A stretch of DNA of 64,000 bases from Neolewinella xylanilytica (GTDB taxonomy: Bacteria; Bacteroidota; Bacteroidia; Chitinophagales; Saprospiraceae). The first letter of the stretch is position 1; each line of letters begins with the position of its first letter. Below the pieces are notes generated by a model. It was not told where the DNA came from, did not search any database, and saw only the letters and a program-made list of their open reading frames with translations. Positions 23,141-31,344 of this stretch are shown in pieces. A program made the position numbers and the translations under genes. Location of the stretch: NCBI RefSeq assembly GCF_002934605.1, contig NZ_PTJC01000005.1:1674001-1738000 (forward strand), written 5' to 3'.

Positions 23141-24582
23141 GCGCCCAACTGTACCGCGTATCCGTGAAGGGAGGCATTCTTTCCCCCAGTGAGCTACTCA
23201 CGGTGATCGATCTGGCCCGGGAGCTGGGGTTGGACGGGTTGCACTTCGGCTCCCGCCAGGATATCCTCTTCCCGGTCCGGGAGGAGCAGGCCGACCTACT
23301 CCAGCGCTACCCCCGGCTGACGATCGAGTCGCTCGCCGCGAAGCACCACGCCAACATCATGTGCAGCTACGTGGCGGCGGATATCTTTCCTTCCACGCCC
23401 TGGCTCACCAGTTCGACTTACCTCTACATCCTCGAGCAGTTCGCCTTCGCCACGCCGCTGGAAATTAACCTTACGGACCCCCGGCAGCGTCTGGTGCCGC
23501 TGTTTACGGGTCACCTCAACTTCGTGGCATCGGACGAGGAGGATTTCTGGTACCTCTACGTGAAGCTGCCCGGGTGGCTGCGCATGGAGACCTTCCCCGC
23601 CCTCATCCACAGCTGGGACGTGGGGCGAGTAGCCGGCGCCCTCTGCGCCGCTCCGGACGCCGAGAACCTGGACGAAGTAGTACTGACGGCCCACGAAAAC
23701 GAGGACCTGAACCTGCGCGACGTCCGGAAGGACCTGGCCATTACGTTTAAGCCCTTTCCCTACTACGAGGGTATGAACCGCCTGGATCGCGACCACTACT
23801 GGCTGGGACTGTACTGGCGCAACAACTGGTACTCCCTGGACTTCATGGCGGCGGCCTGCGAGCTCTGTCTGGAGCAGCGCATTGGCAAGCTGAGCATTAC
23901 CCCCTGGAAGAGCTTCATCGTGAGCGGCATTCCGGAGACCGGTCGGCTGACCTGGGAAAAACTGCTGGGCCGGTTCGGGATCAATGCCCGCCACAGCAGC
24001 CTCGAACTCAACTGGCACCTGCCGGTAGCGGACGGCGACGCGCTGGAGCTGAAGCGGTACCTGGTGCGGGAATTCGACCGACGGGACATTAGCACCTACG
24101 GGCTCACCTTCGGGGTAAGCCGGGGGCGGGACGTGCCCTTCACCAGTATCGTGGTCGAACGGGAGGAACTGCGCTCGGGACTGGTGGACGGATTTGCCGT
24201 GCGACCGCTCTACACCCTGAAGTGCGCCAGAAACTTTGACCCCAACACCCGGGAGTACGCCGAATACGCCCGCCGCGTGGACCGCTCCGAGCTCGCCGAG
24301 CTCATGGTCGAGATCAGCCAGCTGTACTTCGAGCAACTTAACGAGGAGCAGGAAGAGATCATCGAGAGCAGGACGGCCGCCCAGGAACCGGTACCCACCC
24401 GGCAGTTGCAGCAGTGCGGGCGCTGTCGTTCGGTTTACGATCCGGACTACGGGGAGCCGGCGTCGGGCATTGCGGCGGGTACGGCGTTCGCTGGGCTGCC
24501 CGCGACCTACCGTTGCTGGACCTGCGGTGGCGGGAAAGAACAATTTTCGGCCATTGTCCTGGCCGTTCCGGTGGGGGAATAA
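23137..24582 (+). CDS. Sulfite/nitrite-reductase-like protein without siroheme-site cysteines, with C-terminal rubredoxin domain
   Basis: A 481-residue protein overlapping nasA by 4 bases. The N-terminal half resembles the ferredoxin-like half domain of sulfite/nitrite reductases (LDGLHFGSRQDILFPV is like the TTRQNxQ-type segment), and the rest keeps the general repeat of that fold. The four cysteines that bind the [4Fe-4S]-siroheme centre in NirB (C-x5-C...C-x3-C) are absent; remaining cysteines (MCSY, LCAAP, ACELC, KCARN) do not form that pattern. The C-terminus is a rubredoxin with C427, C430, C460 and C463 and an expected Y/W-rich surround (YRCWTCG). I infer an electron carrier or assembly partner of the nitrate reductase. 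No catalytic role is shown. Confidence 0.75.
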   Translation: MSAQLYRVSVKGGILSPSELLTVIDLARELGLDGLHFGSRQDILFPVREEQADLLQRYPRLTIESLAAKHHANIMCSYVAADIFPSTPWLTSSTYLYILEQFAFATPLEINLTDPRQRLVPLFTGHLNFVASDEEDFWYLYVKLPGWLRMETFPALIHSWDVGRVAGALCAAPDAENLDEVVLTAHENEDLNLRDVRKDLAITFKPFPYYEGMNRLDRDHYWLGLYWRNNWYSLDFMAAACELCLEQRIGKLSITPWKSFIVSGIPETGRLTWEKLLGRFGINARHSSLELNWHLPVADGDALELKRYLVREFDRRDISTYGLTFGVSRGRDVPFTSIVVEREELRSGLVDGFAVRPLYTLKCARNFDPNTREYAEYARRVDRSELAELMVEISQLYFEQLNEEQEEIIESRTAAQEPVPTRQLQQCGRCRSVYDPDYGEPASGIAAGTAFAGLPATYRCWTCGGGKEQFSAIVLAVPVGE

Positions 24583-24605
24583 ACAATTTCCACGGCCGGC
24601 GAGGT

Positions 24606-24613
24606 TATCTTTG
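24606..24613 (+). promoter_or_regulatory. Predicted -7 box (TATCTTTG) for the tRNA-protein transferase-like gene
   Basis: TATCTTTG fits TAnnTTTG and lies 25 bases before the TTG start at 24639. This placement argues against longer upstream starts that would overlap the preceding gene. Confidence 0.5.
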
Positions 24614-24638
24614 TACCGACCCAGTTATTCTTTTTTCC

Positions 24639-25724
24639 TTGGCGACCCATATCATTCACCCCCGACAGTTTCTCGATCCGGACCAGCTTGATGCGTTCCT
24701 GGAGCGTGGCTGGCGACCGACGGGGCAATCGATTTACACTTCCGACTACCTCCGTACGGACGATGACGAGCTGCACGGCTGTCTGCAGATTCGGCTTCCG
24801 CTATCGGGATTCGATTTCAAGAAACGGCACCGGAAGCTCCTGCGCCGCAATGCCAGGCGGTTCCGGGCCCAGCACGCGAAGGCCGGCATTCCCGACCAGG
24901 AGTTGCGCGCCGTTAATCGCCGCTACATGGCCGAGCACCCGGACAAAACGCGGGAGGACCTGGAGTACAACGTGATTAACGAGGCGGGGCAGCAGGTGCT
25001 CAATACCCACGTGCTGCGCATCTTCGAGGGCGAGCGGCTGGTGGCCTTTAGCTACTACGATCTGGGCCAGCGGGTTGTGTACGCCAAAGCGGGGATTTAC
25101 GATCCGCTGTATGCTTCGGCCAGTCTGGGCCTGTACACCATGCTCCTGGAGGTGGAGCGGGCACTGGAACTGGGCTTTACGCATTACTATCCGGGCTATT
25201 ATTCGCCGACCTTTCCGGCCTTCGATTACAAACTGCGGCTTGGGTCGATGGAATACCGGGACATATCAACCGCAGAATGGCGGGCCCATACCACCGATCC
25301 GAATACCCAACCCGAGGACCCGTTGCGGATCAACCGCCGTAAACTGGTGGAAGCCCGCGATACCCTCGTGGCGGCTGGCATCCGCGCCGAGTTTCGGGAG
25401 TACCCCTCCTTTACGGGACGTTTTCGGCCGGTGCAACAGGGGGAGAACATCATGCTGGACGCGCCGCAGTTGCTGCTGATCGGCCGGCCGTTGCCACTGG
25501 AATTCTACTTCGTGCTCACGTACGATAACGAAGTGGGTCGCTACCGCTTCGACGTGGTGCGTACCGCGAATCTGTACGACATGCGGGTGCAGCTACTGAG
25601 TCGGGAGGGCGTACCGCGCTTTACGACGCCGGTCGTGGTGCATAGTCGGATCGTGGAAAGCGAACTCCTCCCGGTGGTCGTACGAAAGGTACGGGAGCGG
25701 TTGGCCGGGACTTCCCCCGCCTGA
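24639..25724 (+). CDS. Arginyl/leucyl-tRNA-protein transferase-like protein (ATE/Bpt family, GNAT fold)
   Basis: Start taken as TTG at 24639 (MATHIIHPRQFLD, 361 residues). The frame is open further upstream but that part overlaps the rubredoxin protein and lies across a -7 box. The segment YYPGYYSPTFPAFDYKLRLG matches the conserved YxGYxxxxxxKxxYKxxF block of ATE/Bpt aminoacyl-tRNA-protein transferases. RHRKLLRRNARRF and TREDLEYNVI also fit the family. Such enzymes add Leu or Arg to N-termini to mark proteins for degradation. The usual N-terminal cysteine cluster of eukaryotic ATE1 is not evident. Bacteroidota homologues are generally named arginine-tRNA-protein transferase. The substrate is unproven. 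Confidence 0.7.
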   Translation: MATHIIHPRQFLDPDQLDAFLERGWRPTGQSIYTSDYLRTDDDELHGCLQIRLPLSGFDFKKRHRKLLRRNARRFRAQHAKAGIPDQELRAVNRRYMAEHPDKTREDLEYNVINEAGQQVLNTHVLRIFEGERLVAFSYYDLGQRVVYAKAGIYDPLYASASLGLYTMLLEVERALELGFTHYYPGYYSPTFPAFDYKLRLGSMEYRDISTAEWRAHTTDPNTQPEDPLRINRRKLVEARDTLVAAGIRAEFREYPSFTGRFRPVQQGENIMLDAPQLLLIGRPLPLEFYFVLTYDNEVGRYRFDVVRTANLYDMRVQLLSREGVPRFTTPVVVHSRIVESELLPVVVRKVRERLAGTSPA

Positions 25725-25728
25725 TCGT

Positions 25729-25736
25729 TACATTTG
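25729..25736 (+). promoter_or_regulatory. Predicted -7 box (TACATTTG) of fabI
   Basis: TACATTTG fits TAnnTTTG, with the fabI ATG 24 bases downstream. A TTG at 25701-25703 lies 25 bases upstream, a little further than usual. Confidence 0.5.
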
Positions 25737-25760
25737 CGGCCCACTTAAAAAGGTATCAGC

Positions 25761-26561
25761 ATGAGCAGCCAACTCCTCGCCGGCAAACGCGGCGTCATCT
25801 TCGGAGCCCTAGACGATCAGAGCATAGCCTGGCAGGTTGCCGAGGTCTGCGCCGAACAGGGCGCCAAATTCACCCTCACCAACGCCCCGGTTGCCCTGCG
25901 CTTCGGGAGCCTGAACGAGTTGGGTGAACGGCTGGGTGCCGAGATCATTCCGGCGGACGCCACCAGCATCGAGGACATGGAGAACCTGTTCACGAAATCG
26001 GAGGAGATCCTGGGGGGTAAGCTGGACTTCGTCCTGCACGCCATCGGGATGTCGCTGAACGTGCGCAAAGGCAAAACCTATACCGACCTGAAGCACGACT
26101 GGATGCTCAAGACCTTCGATATCAGTGCCATCAGTTTCCATAAGATGTGCCAGGTACTGTATAAGGGGAATCATATGGCCGACTGGGGCAGCATCCTGGG
26201 GCTTACCTACATCGCCGCCCAGCGTACGTTCCCGGATTACAGCGAGATGGCCGAAAGCAAGGCCTTGCTCGAGAGCTTCGCCCGCAGCTTCGGCTACCAT
26301 TTCGGGGAGAAGAACCACGTACGCGTGAATACCATCAGCCAGTCGCCCACCATGACCACCGCCGGTAAGGGGGTGAAGGGCTTCGACGAGTTTTTCGGTT
26401 ACGCGGATAAAATGTCGCCCCTCGGCAACGCGCCGGCGAAAGCCTGCGGGGAGTATTGCGCCATGCTGTTCAGCGACTTCACCCGCTACGTGACCATGCA
26501 GAACCTGTTCCACGACGGTGGCTTTAGTAGCATGGGGATGAATCCCAAGGCATTGCAGTAG
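25761..26561 (+). CDS. fabI: Enoyl-[acyl-carrier-protein] reductase FabI
   Basis: A 266-residue short-chain dehydrogenase with the FabI pattern: N-terminal GKRGVIFGALDDQSIAWQVA (dinucleotide fold with the FabI-specific spacing), HAIGMS, and catalytic residues Y150 and Y160 with K167 (Y-x6-K). It reduces the enoyl-ACP double bond with NAD(P)H in each fatty-acid elongation cycle, and is essential in most bacteria that lack FabK/FabV. Length is normal. It has its own promoter and is not evidently in an operon. The 184-base region after it contains GCTCGCGG-type short repeats but no gene. Confidence 0.95.
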   Translation: MSSQLLAGKRGVIFGALDDQSIAWQVAEVCAEQGAKFTLTNAPVALRFGSLNELGERLGAEIIPADATSIEDMENLFTKSEEILGGKLDFVLHAIGMSLNVRKGKTYTDLKHDWMLKTFDISAISFHKMCQVLYKGNHMADWGSILGLTYIAAQRTFPDYSEMAESKALLESFARSFGYHFGEKNHVRVNTISQSPTMTTAGKGVKGFDEFFGYADKMSPLGNAPAKACGEYCAMLFSDFTRYVTMQNLFHDGGFSSMGMNPKALQ

Positions 26562-26731
26562 CGCTCACTGTGTTCGCGGCAGAGGTCAAACTCGCCACGC
26601 TCGTCTGGCGGTAGTGCTGGCTTAGCTCGCGGTAGCAGGGCATAGCAAGGCGGGGTCGCTGGATGTAAATGCCGAATGGTTGCTGGCTGACGTGGGCAGC
26701 AGGTGAGAGAAGGTGCGATATTGAGGTGTTG

Positions 26732-26739
26732 TACGTTTG
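26732..26739 (+). promoter_or_regulatory. Predicted -7 box (TACGTTTG) with near-leaderless spacing
   Basis: TACGTTTG fits TAnnTTTG. The ATG at 26746 follows after only 6 bases, so the transcript would have almost no 5' leader. Confidence 0.45.
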
Positions 26740-26745
26740 CTAATT

Positions 26746-28719
26746 ATGGTGAGGAGACGCTATCGGATCGGGTTGCTGTTGGTGCTGATGTGCGGGGCGG
26801 GGCTGCGGGCCCAGATTGTCGATCCCAGCGAGACCATCGAGCTCGATCCGGACGACCCGGACTACGATGCATCCTCGGCGCGGCAGGGAGCCCCCCAGCA
26901 GCAGCGGGTCATCGAACCGGACACCTTTGGTATCTACCTCTACGGCGCGGACAACCCGAACCGGGAACAATCCTTTTCCGATAGCTTACTTTCGGGCTTC
27001 CAGCAGTACGAGCCGGATCGGCGGGTACCCTTCGACTACGCTACCCTGGGTCAGATTGGGTCGGCCGCTTACCGGATGCGGTACGAACCGGAGTACCGGC
27101 GCGGACTCGAGATCGGGCTTCGGCAGTTCGATCTGTACCGACTCAATGTGGACAATCTGGACTTTTACCGGCTCGAGCGTCCCTTTACCTATCTACGCTA
27201 TTTGCGGGGCAGTGAGCAGCAGGACGGGATGCTGGAGGCGCGCTTTAGCCGCAACTTCGCCGACGGCGTCAATCTTCTGCTCGGCTACGACCGCATTTTC
27301 CAATTGGGGGAGCAGGACCAATACCCCGGCACGGCGATCCGCAACACCAACGTAACCGTGGGGCTATCGGTCCGGCCACCCGGCAGTCGCTACAGCGGTT
27401 ATTTCAGCTATACGGCCAATACCTTCGAGAACCGGCAGAACGGGGGTATCGCCGAGTACCAGGAAGATGACATCGGCGAGATTGACAATCCGGGCGTCCT
27501 TACGCCCTTTCTGGCCGAAACCCGGATCCGCCACGCCTACCGCCAGGTCGCCGCAACCCAGTATCTCCAGTTCGGTGCCGCCACGGATACGCTGACGGGG
27601 CGGGAGCGTCGCGCCTTTACCCTCAAGCATCAGTTGCGCATCGAGCGGCAATTCTTCCGGATGACGAGTATCCGTACGGTGACGGATACCAGTTTCTACG
27701 CCCGCTACCCCGCGCTGGATCTGGACTTCCGGGGCTTGCGAAGCCAGGTTACCGACAACATCATCAGTAACGAAATCGGCTTTTCGACCTTTCGAAGGAG
27801 CCGGTCGGCCAGCCAGGAAACCGTACAGCGCGATTTGCTGGAACTGGGGTTGACCCACCAGTACCATCGCGTGGGTCGGGAGACCGGCGACAGCAGCTTG
27901 CACTTCGTTCTCGCCACGGGTAGGGTGGGGCTCCGGCCTAGCGACCGCATCAATTTATTGGTCGACGGGCAGCTGAACCTGATCGGGCAAGTGGGGGACT
28001 ACCGCGTGGCCGCGCGGGGCGAACTGGACCTGGGCGTAGCGGGTAAGCTGGAAGTGGGCGCCGTTAACCAACTGTACGCGCCCGACCTGATCCAGCGCAC
28101 CTACCTGCTCAACGGGGGGACGTATTACGACCGGGACTTTGGCAAAACGCTGGAACTGCGCGTGGAAGGAGCCTATACGCTGCCGTTCCTGGGTATTCGT
28201 GCGGGGCTTGCCTATACGGTACTTACCAACTACATCTACCGGGATACGGAAGGAATACCCCAGCAAAGCGACGGGCCGAATAGCATCCTGCAGCTCACCG
28301 CCGAGCGAAATTTCTCCTTCGGTGCCTACCGGATCGACAACCGCATCCTGCTGCAGGAAGCCGATCAAAGCGTTTTTCGCTTGCCCCGGCTGTACGGCGA
28401 GCACAGTCTGTACTTCGCCGGTAAGTGGTTTGGCGTCCTCAATGTAAACTTGGGTGCGGATGTCCGCTACGCTTCCGGATTCGTGCCGCAGTACTATAAC
28501 CCGATCCTCCAGGCCTTCCACTTGCAGGACCGGCAGGCCGTACCGTTTGCCTTCCAGGTGGATCCTTTTTTCAGTTTGCGGGTAACGCGGTTTCGCTTTT
28601 TCGTGAAGTATATCCAGGCCCAGACCCTGCTTACCGGCGACTACTTGTTCCTTACGGCGGAGCACCCTTATCCGGATGGGGCTTTGCGGCTGGGGGTAAG
28701 CTGGCGGCTTTTGGACTAG
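26746..28719 (+). CDS. Porin_10-type outer-membrane beta-barrel protein
   Basis: A 657-residue protein beginning MVRRRYRIGLLLVLMCGAGL (signal peptide, cleaved near RAQ). An acidic, disordered N-terminal stretch (ETIELDPDDPDYD) is followed by PDTFGIYLYGADNPN and about 550 residues of alternating beta strands (FTYLRYLRGSEQQDGMLEAR, VLNVNLGADVRYASGF), as in the Bacteroidota putative porin family (PF14121). The C-terminus LRLGVSWRLLD ends in a typical last strand. A TTG three codons earlier is possible but would sit in the -7 box. Cargo is unknown. Confidence 0.8.
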   Translation: MVRRRYRIGLLLVLMCGAGLRAQIVDPSETIELDPDDPDYDASSARQGAPQQQRVIEPDTFGIYLYGADNPNREQSFSDSLLSGFQQYEPDRRVPFDYATLGQIGSAAYRMRYEPEYRRGLEIGLRQFDLYRLNVDNLDFYRLERPFTYLRYLRGSEQQDGMLEARFSRNFADGVNLLLGYDRIFQLGEQDQYPGTAIRNTNVTVGLSVRPPGSRYSGYFSYTANTFENRQNGGIAEYQEDDIGEIDNPGVLTPFLAETRIRHAYRQVAATQYLQFGAATDTLTGRERRAFTLKHQLRIERQFFRMTSIRTVTDTSFYARYPALDLDFRGLRSQVTDNIISNEIGFSTFRRSRSASQETVQRDLLELGLTHQYHRVGRETGDSSLHFVLATGRVGLRPSDRINLLVDGQLNLIGQVGDYRVAARGELDLGVAGKLEVGAVNQLYAPDLIQRTYLLNGGTYYDRDFGKTLELRVEGAYTLPFLGIRAGLAYTVLTNYIYRDTEGIPQQSDGPNSILQLTAERNFSFGAYRIDNRILLQEADQSVFRLPRLYGEHSLYFAGKWFGVLNVNLGADVRYASGFVPQYYNPILQAFHLQDRQAVPFAFQVDPFFSLRVTRFRFFVKYIQAQTLLTGDYLFLTAEHPYPDGALRLGVSWRLLD

Positions 28720-29036
28720 GGTAGCGGAGCTCGCCGCGCTCGCGGCAGCGGCTGCGCGGGAAGAAATCGCCGCGCTCGCAATCGAGGCTGCGTGGCAGGG
28801 GAAGTTAATTGGGGGGCAGGTACCGGACATACCTTTCTGAAGGCGAAGCTCTACCGGGGAGCGAAGCGACCCTAAATCACCGTACCCCAAAAAAAAGAAC
28901 CTCCAAACCCGCAAAAAAGGGTCGGAGGCTCACTTTACACTCACTAGTATATATGAAACTTAATCAACTGCTTACCTAACTACGCGACTGGAGGATTTGT
29001 TACTAAGAAGCTCAAGTTTTTTGATCCTCTTAACAC
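28720..29036. other. 317-base intergenic region: GC repeats and a terminator, no gene
   Basis: The first about 80 bases contain repeated GCCGCGCTCGCGG/GGCTGCGCGGG-like motifs similar to 26569-26640. A minus-strand terminator lies at 28889-28931. The rest is AT-rich with no supported reading frame. Confidence 0.6.
28889..28931 (-). terminator. Rho-independent terminator of the GGR-type oxidoreductase gene
   Basis: On the minus strand CCTCCGACCC - TTTTTTGC - GGGTTTGGAGG forms a stem (one unpaired region) followed by TTC and eight T residues (plus-strand A-run 28891-28898). It is about 107 bases past the stop of the minus-strand gene ending at 29037. Confidence 0.7.
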
Positions 29037-30305
29037 TTATCTTCCTTTTTCGGCTGCGGCTGGAAGCTTTCCGGTCTTGGTCCGGAAGAGTTTCCACCAG
29101 AAGGTCGGTCGGACCAGCTGTTTGCGGAGTTCGAAGTCGGTATACATTCTACAGAGTACTTCAATGACCTTAGGGTTGGCTGCGACGATGCCGGTAAGCA
29201 AATTTGTTATCCATTTGTATTGCATGATTTGCTGCAGCCGGTAGCTGAGGCGCAGTTCGGTACGCAAAACCCGCTCGATACGAACGTCGTAGGCGGCCAG
29301 GAAGGCTGCGTCGAAGCGTTGTTGGGCGAGGCATTTTTCCGCGAGTTCGGCGGCGATGAAGCCGGAGTACACGGCGTTACCGATGCCTTCGCCGGTGAGG
29401 GGATCGATGAGGTGGCCCGCGTCGCCGGTGAGGAGGTAGTGATCCCCGGAAAGCGTGCGCTCCTTCGAGCCGAGCGGAAGTCCGTAGCCGGTGATCGGCC
29501 CCATCGGTTCGGCGTGTGCAAAACGTTCCCGGAAGGCGCCGCTGGCGACGATATTCGGTAATTCCTTGCGCAGGTTTAGTCCCCGCTTTTTCACGATATC
29601 GGACCGCATGCCGAGTCCGACGTTGGCTTCTCCGTTGGGCAGCGGGAAGATCCAGAAGTAGCCCGGATTATAGGCATCGAGGAAGTGAAGTTCGATAAAA
29701 TTATCGGGGTGGAAGCCGGTAACTCCCCGGTAATACTGGCGTACGGCGGCTGCGTGGTGGTCTTTGTCCACTTCCTGTCCCGCTTCGTGGCGACTGAATT
29801 TGCTGTGGGCCCCGCTGCCGTCGATAAGTAAGTTCGCCTCCCATTCGCGGCCATCCTTGGCTTGAATGCGGTAACCTGCCTGCGTGCGGGTGGTGGCGAC
29901 GATCTCCGTATTGAGCTGGAGGTCGATGTCGGAGCGGCGGCGCACCTCCTCGATCAGGAAGGCGTCGAAGTCGATCCGCTTGCTCACGTAACCGGGCGCT
30001 TCGTCGGGAATGCGCTCGTAGCCGATCTTAAAGGGCAGCTCGATCAGTTTGTTGCTGGGCGGGTAAAAACGGATGCCCCAGACGTCGCTCGGCCGGAATC
30101 GTTGGCGGAAGCGGTCCATGATGGCCGGGTCGAGGCGATTCAGCAGGGTAGGCACCTTCCCCGAAATCGCGTCTCCGCATATCTTGTCGCGCGGAAAAAT
30201 CGCCTTGTCGATCAGTACGCTGGGGATGCCGAGGTAAGAAAGCGTGAGTGCCGTTGCCGCTCCGGCTGGCCCTGCGCCGATGATGACTAGGGGGGTGGGG
30301 GTCAT
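29037..30305 (-). CDS. Geranylgeranyl-reductase family FAD-dependent oxidoreductase
   Basis: A 422-residue flavoprotein. The N-terminal FAD-binding Rossmann motif is GAGPAGAATA (from G11), followed by the family-specific PRDKICGDAISG and later YLLTGDAGHLIDPLTGEGIGNA, which contacts FAD. This is the geranylgeranyl reductase/GGR-like group of p-hydroxybenzoate hydroxylase-fold enzymes. Bacterial members reduce isoprenoid chains or act on other lipids. No isoprenoid pathway genes flank it, so the substrate is unknown. Its -7 box (TACCTTTG on the minus strand, 30310-30317) lies only a few bases from the ATG, implying a leaderless transcript. Confidence 0.82.
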   Translation of the reverse strand: MTPTPLVIIGAGPAGAATALTLSYLGIPSVLIDKAIFPRDKICGDAISGKVPTLLNRLDPAIMDRFRQRFRPSDVWGIRFYPPSNKLIELPFKIGYERIPDEAPGYVSKRIDFDAFLIEEVRRRSDIDLQLNTEIVATTRTQAGYRIQAKDGREWEANLLIDGSGAHSKFSRHEAGQEVDKDHHAAAVRQYYRGVTGFHPDNFIELHFLDAYNPGYFWIFPLPNGEANVGLGMRSDIVKKRGLNLRKELPNIVASGAFRERFAHAEPMGPITGYGLPLGSKERTLSGDHYLLTGDAGHLIDPLTGEGIGNAVYSGFIAAELAEKCLAQQRFDAAFLAAYDVRIERVLRTELRLSYRLQQIMQYKWITNLLTGIVAANPKVIEVLCRMYTDFELRKQLVRPTFWWKLFRTKTGKLPAAAEKGR

Positions 30306-30309
30306 TGGG

Positions 30310-30317
30310 CAAAGGTA
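30310..30317 (-). promoter_or_regulatory. Predicted -7 box (TACCTTTG), near-leaderless
   Basis: Minus-strand TACCTTTG ends 4 bases before the ATG at 30305. Transcription would begin at or just after the start codon. Confidence 0.5.
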
Positions 30318-30369
30318 GGAGGTTAGTTTTTTAGGGGGTAGTTTTTTAGTCGCTCACTTCGTTCGCGGG

Positions 30370-30425
30370 TTGTCGGTTGTCGGTTGTCGGTTGTTGGTTG
30401 TCGGTTGTTGGTTGTCGGTTGTCGG
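30370..30425 (+). repeat. Heptanucleotide tandem array (TTGTYGG, 8 units)
   Basis: Eight units of TTGTCGG or TTGTTGG in a row. It is flanked on both sides by TTTTAGTCGCTCACTTCG followed by TTCGCGGG, the second copy (30432-30457) leading into two and a half more units (30458-30478). Same unit family as the arrays in the nrt operon. Confidence 0.85.
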
Positions 30426-30431
30426 GTAGTC

Positions 30432-30478
30432 TTTTAGTCGCTCACTTCGTTCGCGGGTTGTCGGTTGTCGGTTGTCTT
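30432..30478 (+). repeat. Direct repeat of GTCGCTCACTTCGTTCGCGG plus heptamers
   Basis: The block from TTTTAGTCGCTCACTTCG through TTGTCGGTTGTCGG occurs twice (about 30344-30383 and 30432-30471), so the array and its flank were duplicated together. Confidence 0.75.
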
Positions 30479-30497
30479 TTAGTCGGGGGGGATGCTT

Positions 30498-30512
30498 GCG
30501 GCGGAGCGCGGG
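30498..30512 (+). repeat. Variant of the dispersed element (GCGGCGGAGCGCGGG)
   Basis: Differs from the last 15 bases of GGCGCCGGAGCGCGGG at one position. Intergenic, next to the heptamer array. Confidence 0.45.
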
Positions 30513-30558
30513 AGCAGGGGAATAGCGTACGATGTTGCTCTTGGCGAGAAGGAGGGAT

Positions 30559-31344
30559 TTACAGGGGGAGGCTGGCCTTGAACGCCTGGAATTCGGATTG
30601 ATCGCCAGTGGCGATGGAGCAGTTTTGTTCCTGGGCGCGGGCGTTGATGTCGGCGACGCGATCCTCGGGGTTGGGATGGCTGCTGAGAAAGGCCGGGGGG
30701 CTGCCGCCGTCCTGAATCGACTCGAAGAAGCCGGCGGCACCGTTGGCGGCGTATTCGGTGTTGCAGAGGTAGTCTACCGAGCGGGCGTCGGCCTCTTCCT
30801 CGTCGCTGCGGCTAAAACGCAGGGAGAGCAGGCTACCGGCTATTTCGCTCAATAAGCCGGGATCGCCGCCCGTGACCACGCTGATCAGCGTAGAGAATCC
30901 GTACTGTGTCGTCAACTGATCGGTGGAGTGGCGTTCGGCCGAGTGGGCGATCTCGTGGGCCAGCACGCCGGCAAGTTCGCTCTCGTTGTCCAGGGCTCCG
31001 ATCAAGCCGGTGTATACGTAAAGGAAACCGCCGGGGGTGGCGAAAGCGTTTTCCACGTCCTGGTCGATGATGGCCACTTCGTAGGGGAAAACGTCGGCGT
31101 AGTCTACTTCTCCCTGTTGTACAATGTCGTTGACCATGCCCTGCAGGTAGGTATAGGCTTGTGGGTAATCGGCTGGATCCAGAATAGGAAATTCCGAGGG
31201 GTTGCTGCGGATCTCCTGATTGGTTTGGCGGCCGAGTTCCAGATCCTGTTCGACGGAGAAGACGTTCAGGTCACCATCCTCGGAGCAGGACGCGAAGAAA
31301 AGCAGGGCAAGGAGCGGTAGGAGCGGGCTGGTACGGATATTCAC
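30559..31344 (-). CDS. M48 family metalloprotease, lipoprotein
   Basis: A 261-residue protein with a lipobox signal (LLALLFFASC; C20 likely lipidated). The zinc-binding motif HEIAH is at H130-E131-H134 (LAHEIAHSAERHS), and the downstream glutamate ligand probably lies in RSDEEEADARSVDYL. FATPGGFLYVYTGLI is the typical M48 strand segment. Homologues (LoiP/BepA-like) act in the envelope on misfolded outer-membrane proteins. The lack of membrane helices sets it apart from HtpX. No partner gene is nearby. Confidence 0.87.
   Translation of the reverse strand: MNIRTSPLLPLLALLFFASCSEDGDLNVFSVEQDLELGRQTNQEIRSNPSEFPILDPADYPQAYTYLQGMVNDIVQQGEVDYADVFPYEVAIIDQDVENAFATPGGFLYVYTGLIGALDNESELAGVLAHEIAHSAERHSTDQLTTQYGFSTLISVVTGGDPGLLSEIAGSLLSLRFSRSDEEEADARSVDYLCNTEYAANGAAGFFESIQDGGSPPAFLSSHPNPEDRVADINARAQEQNCSIATGDQSEFQAFKASLPL

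Noticed and set aside
30354-30740. Minus-strand frame rich in Thr/Asp/Asn/Gln/Pro across the heptamer array
   Set aside because: It is a translation of the tandem repeat and overlaps the M48 protease gene.
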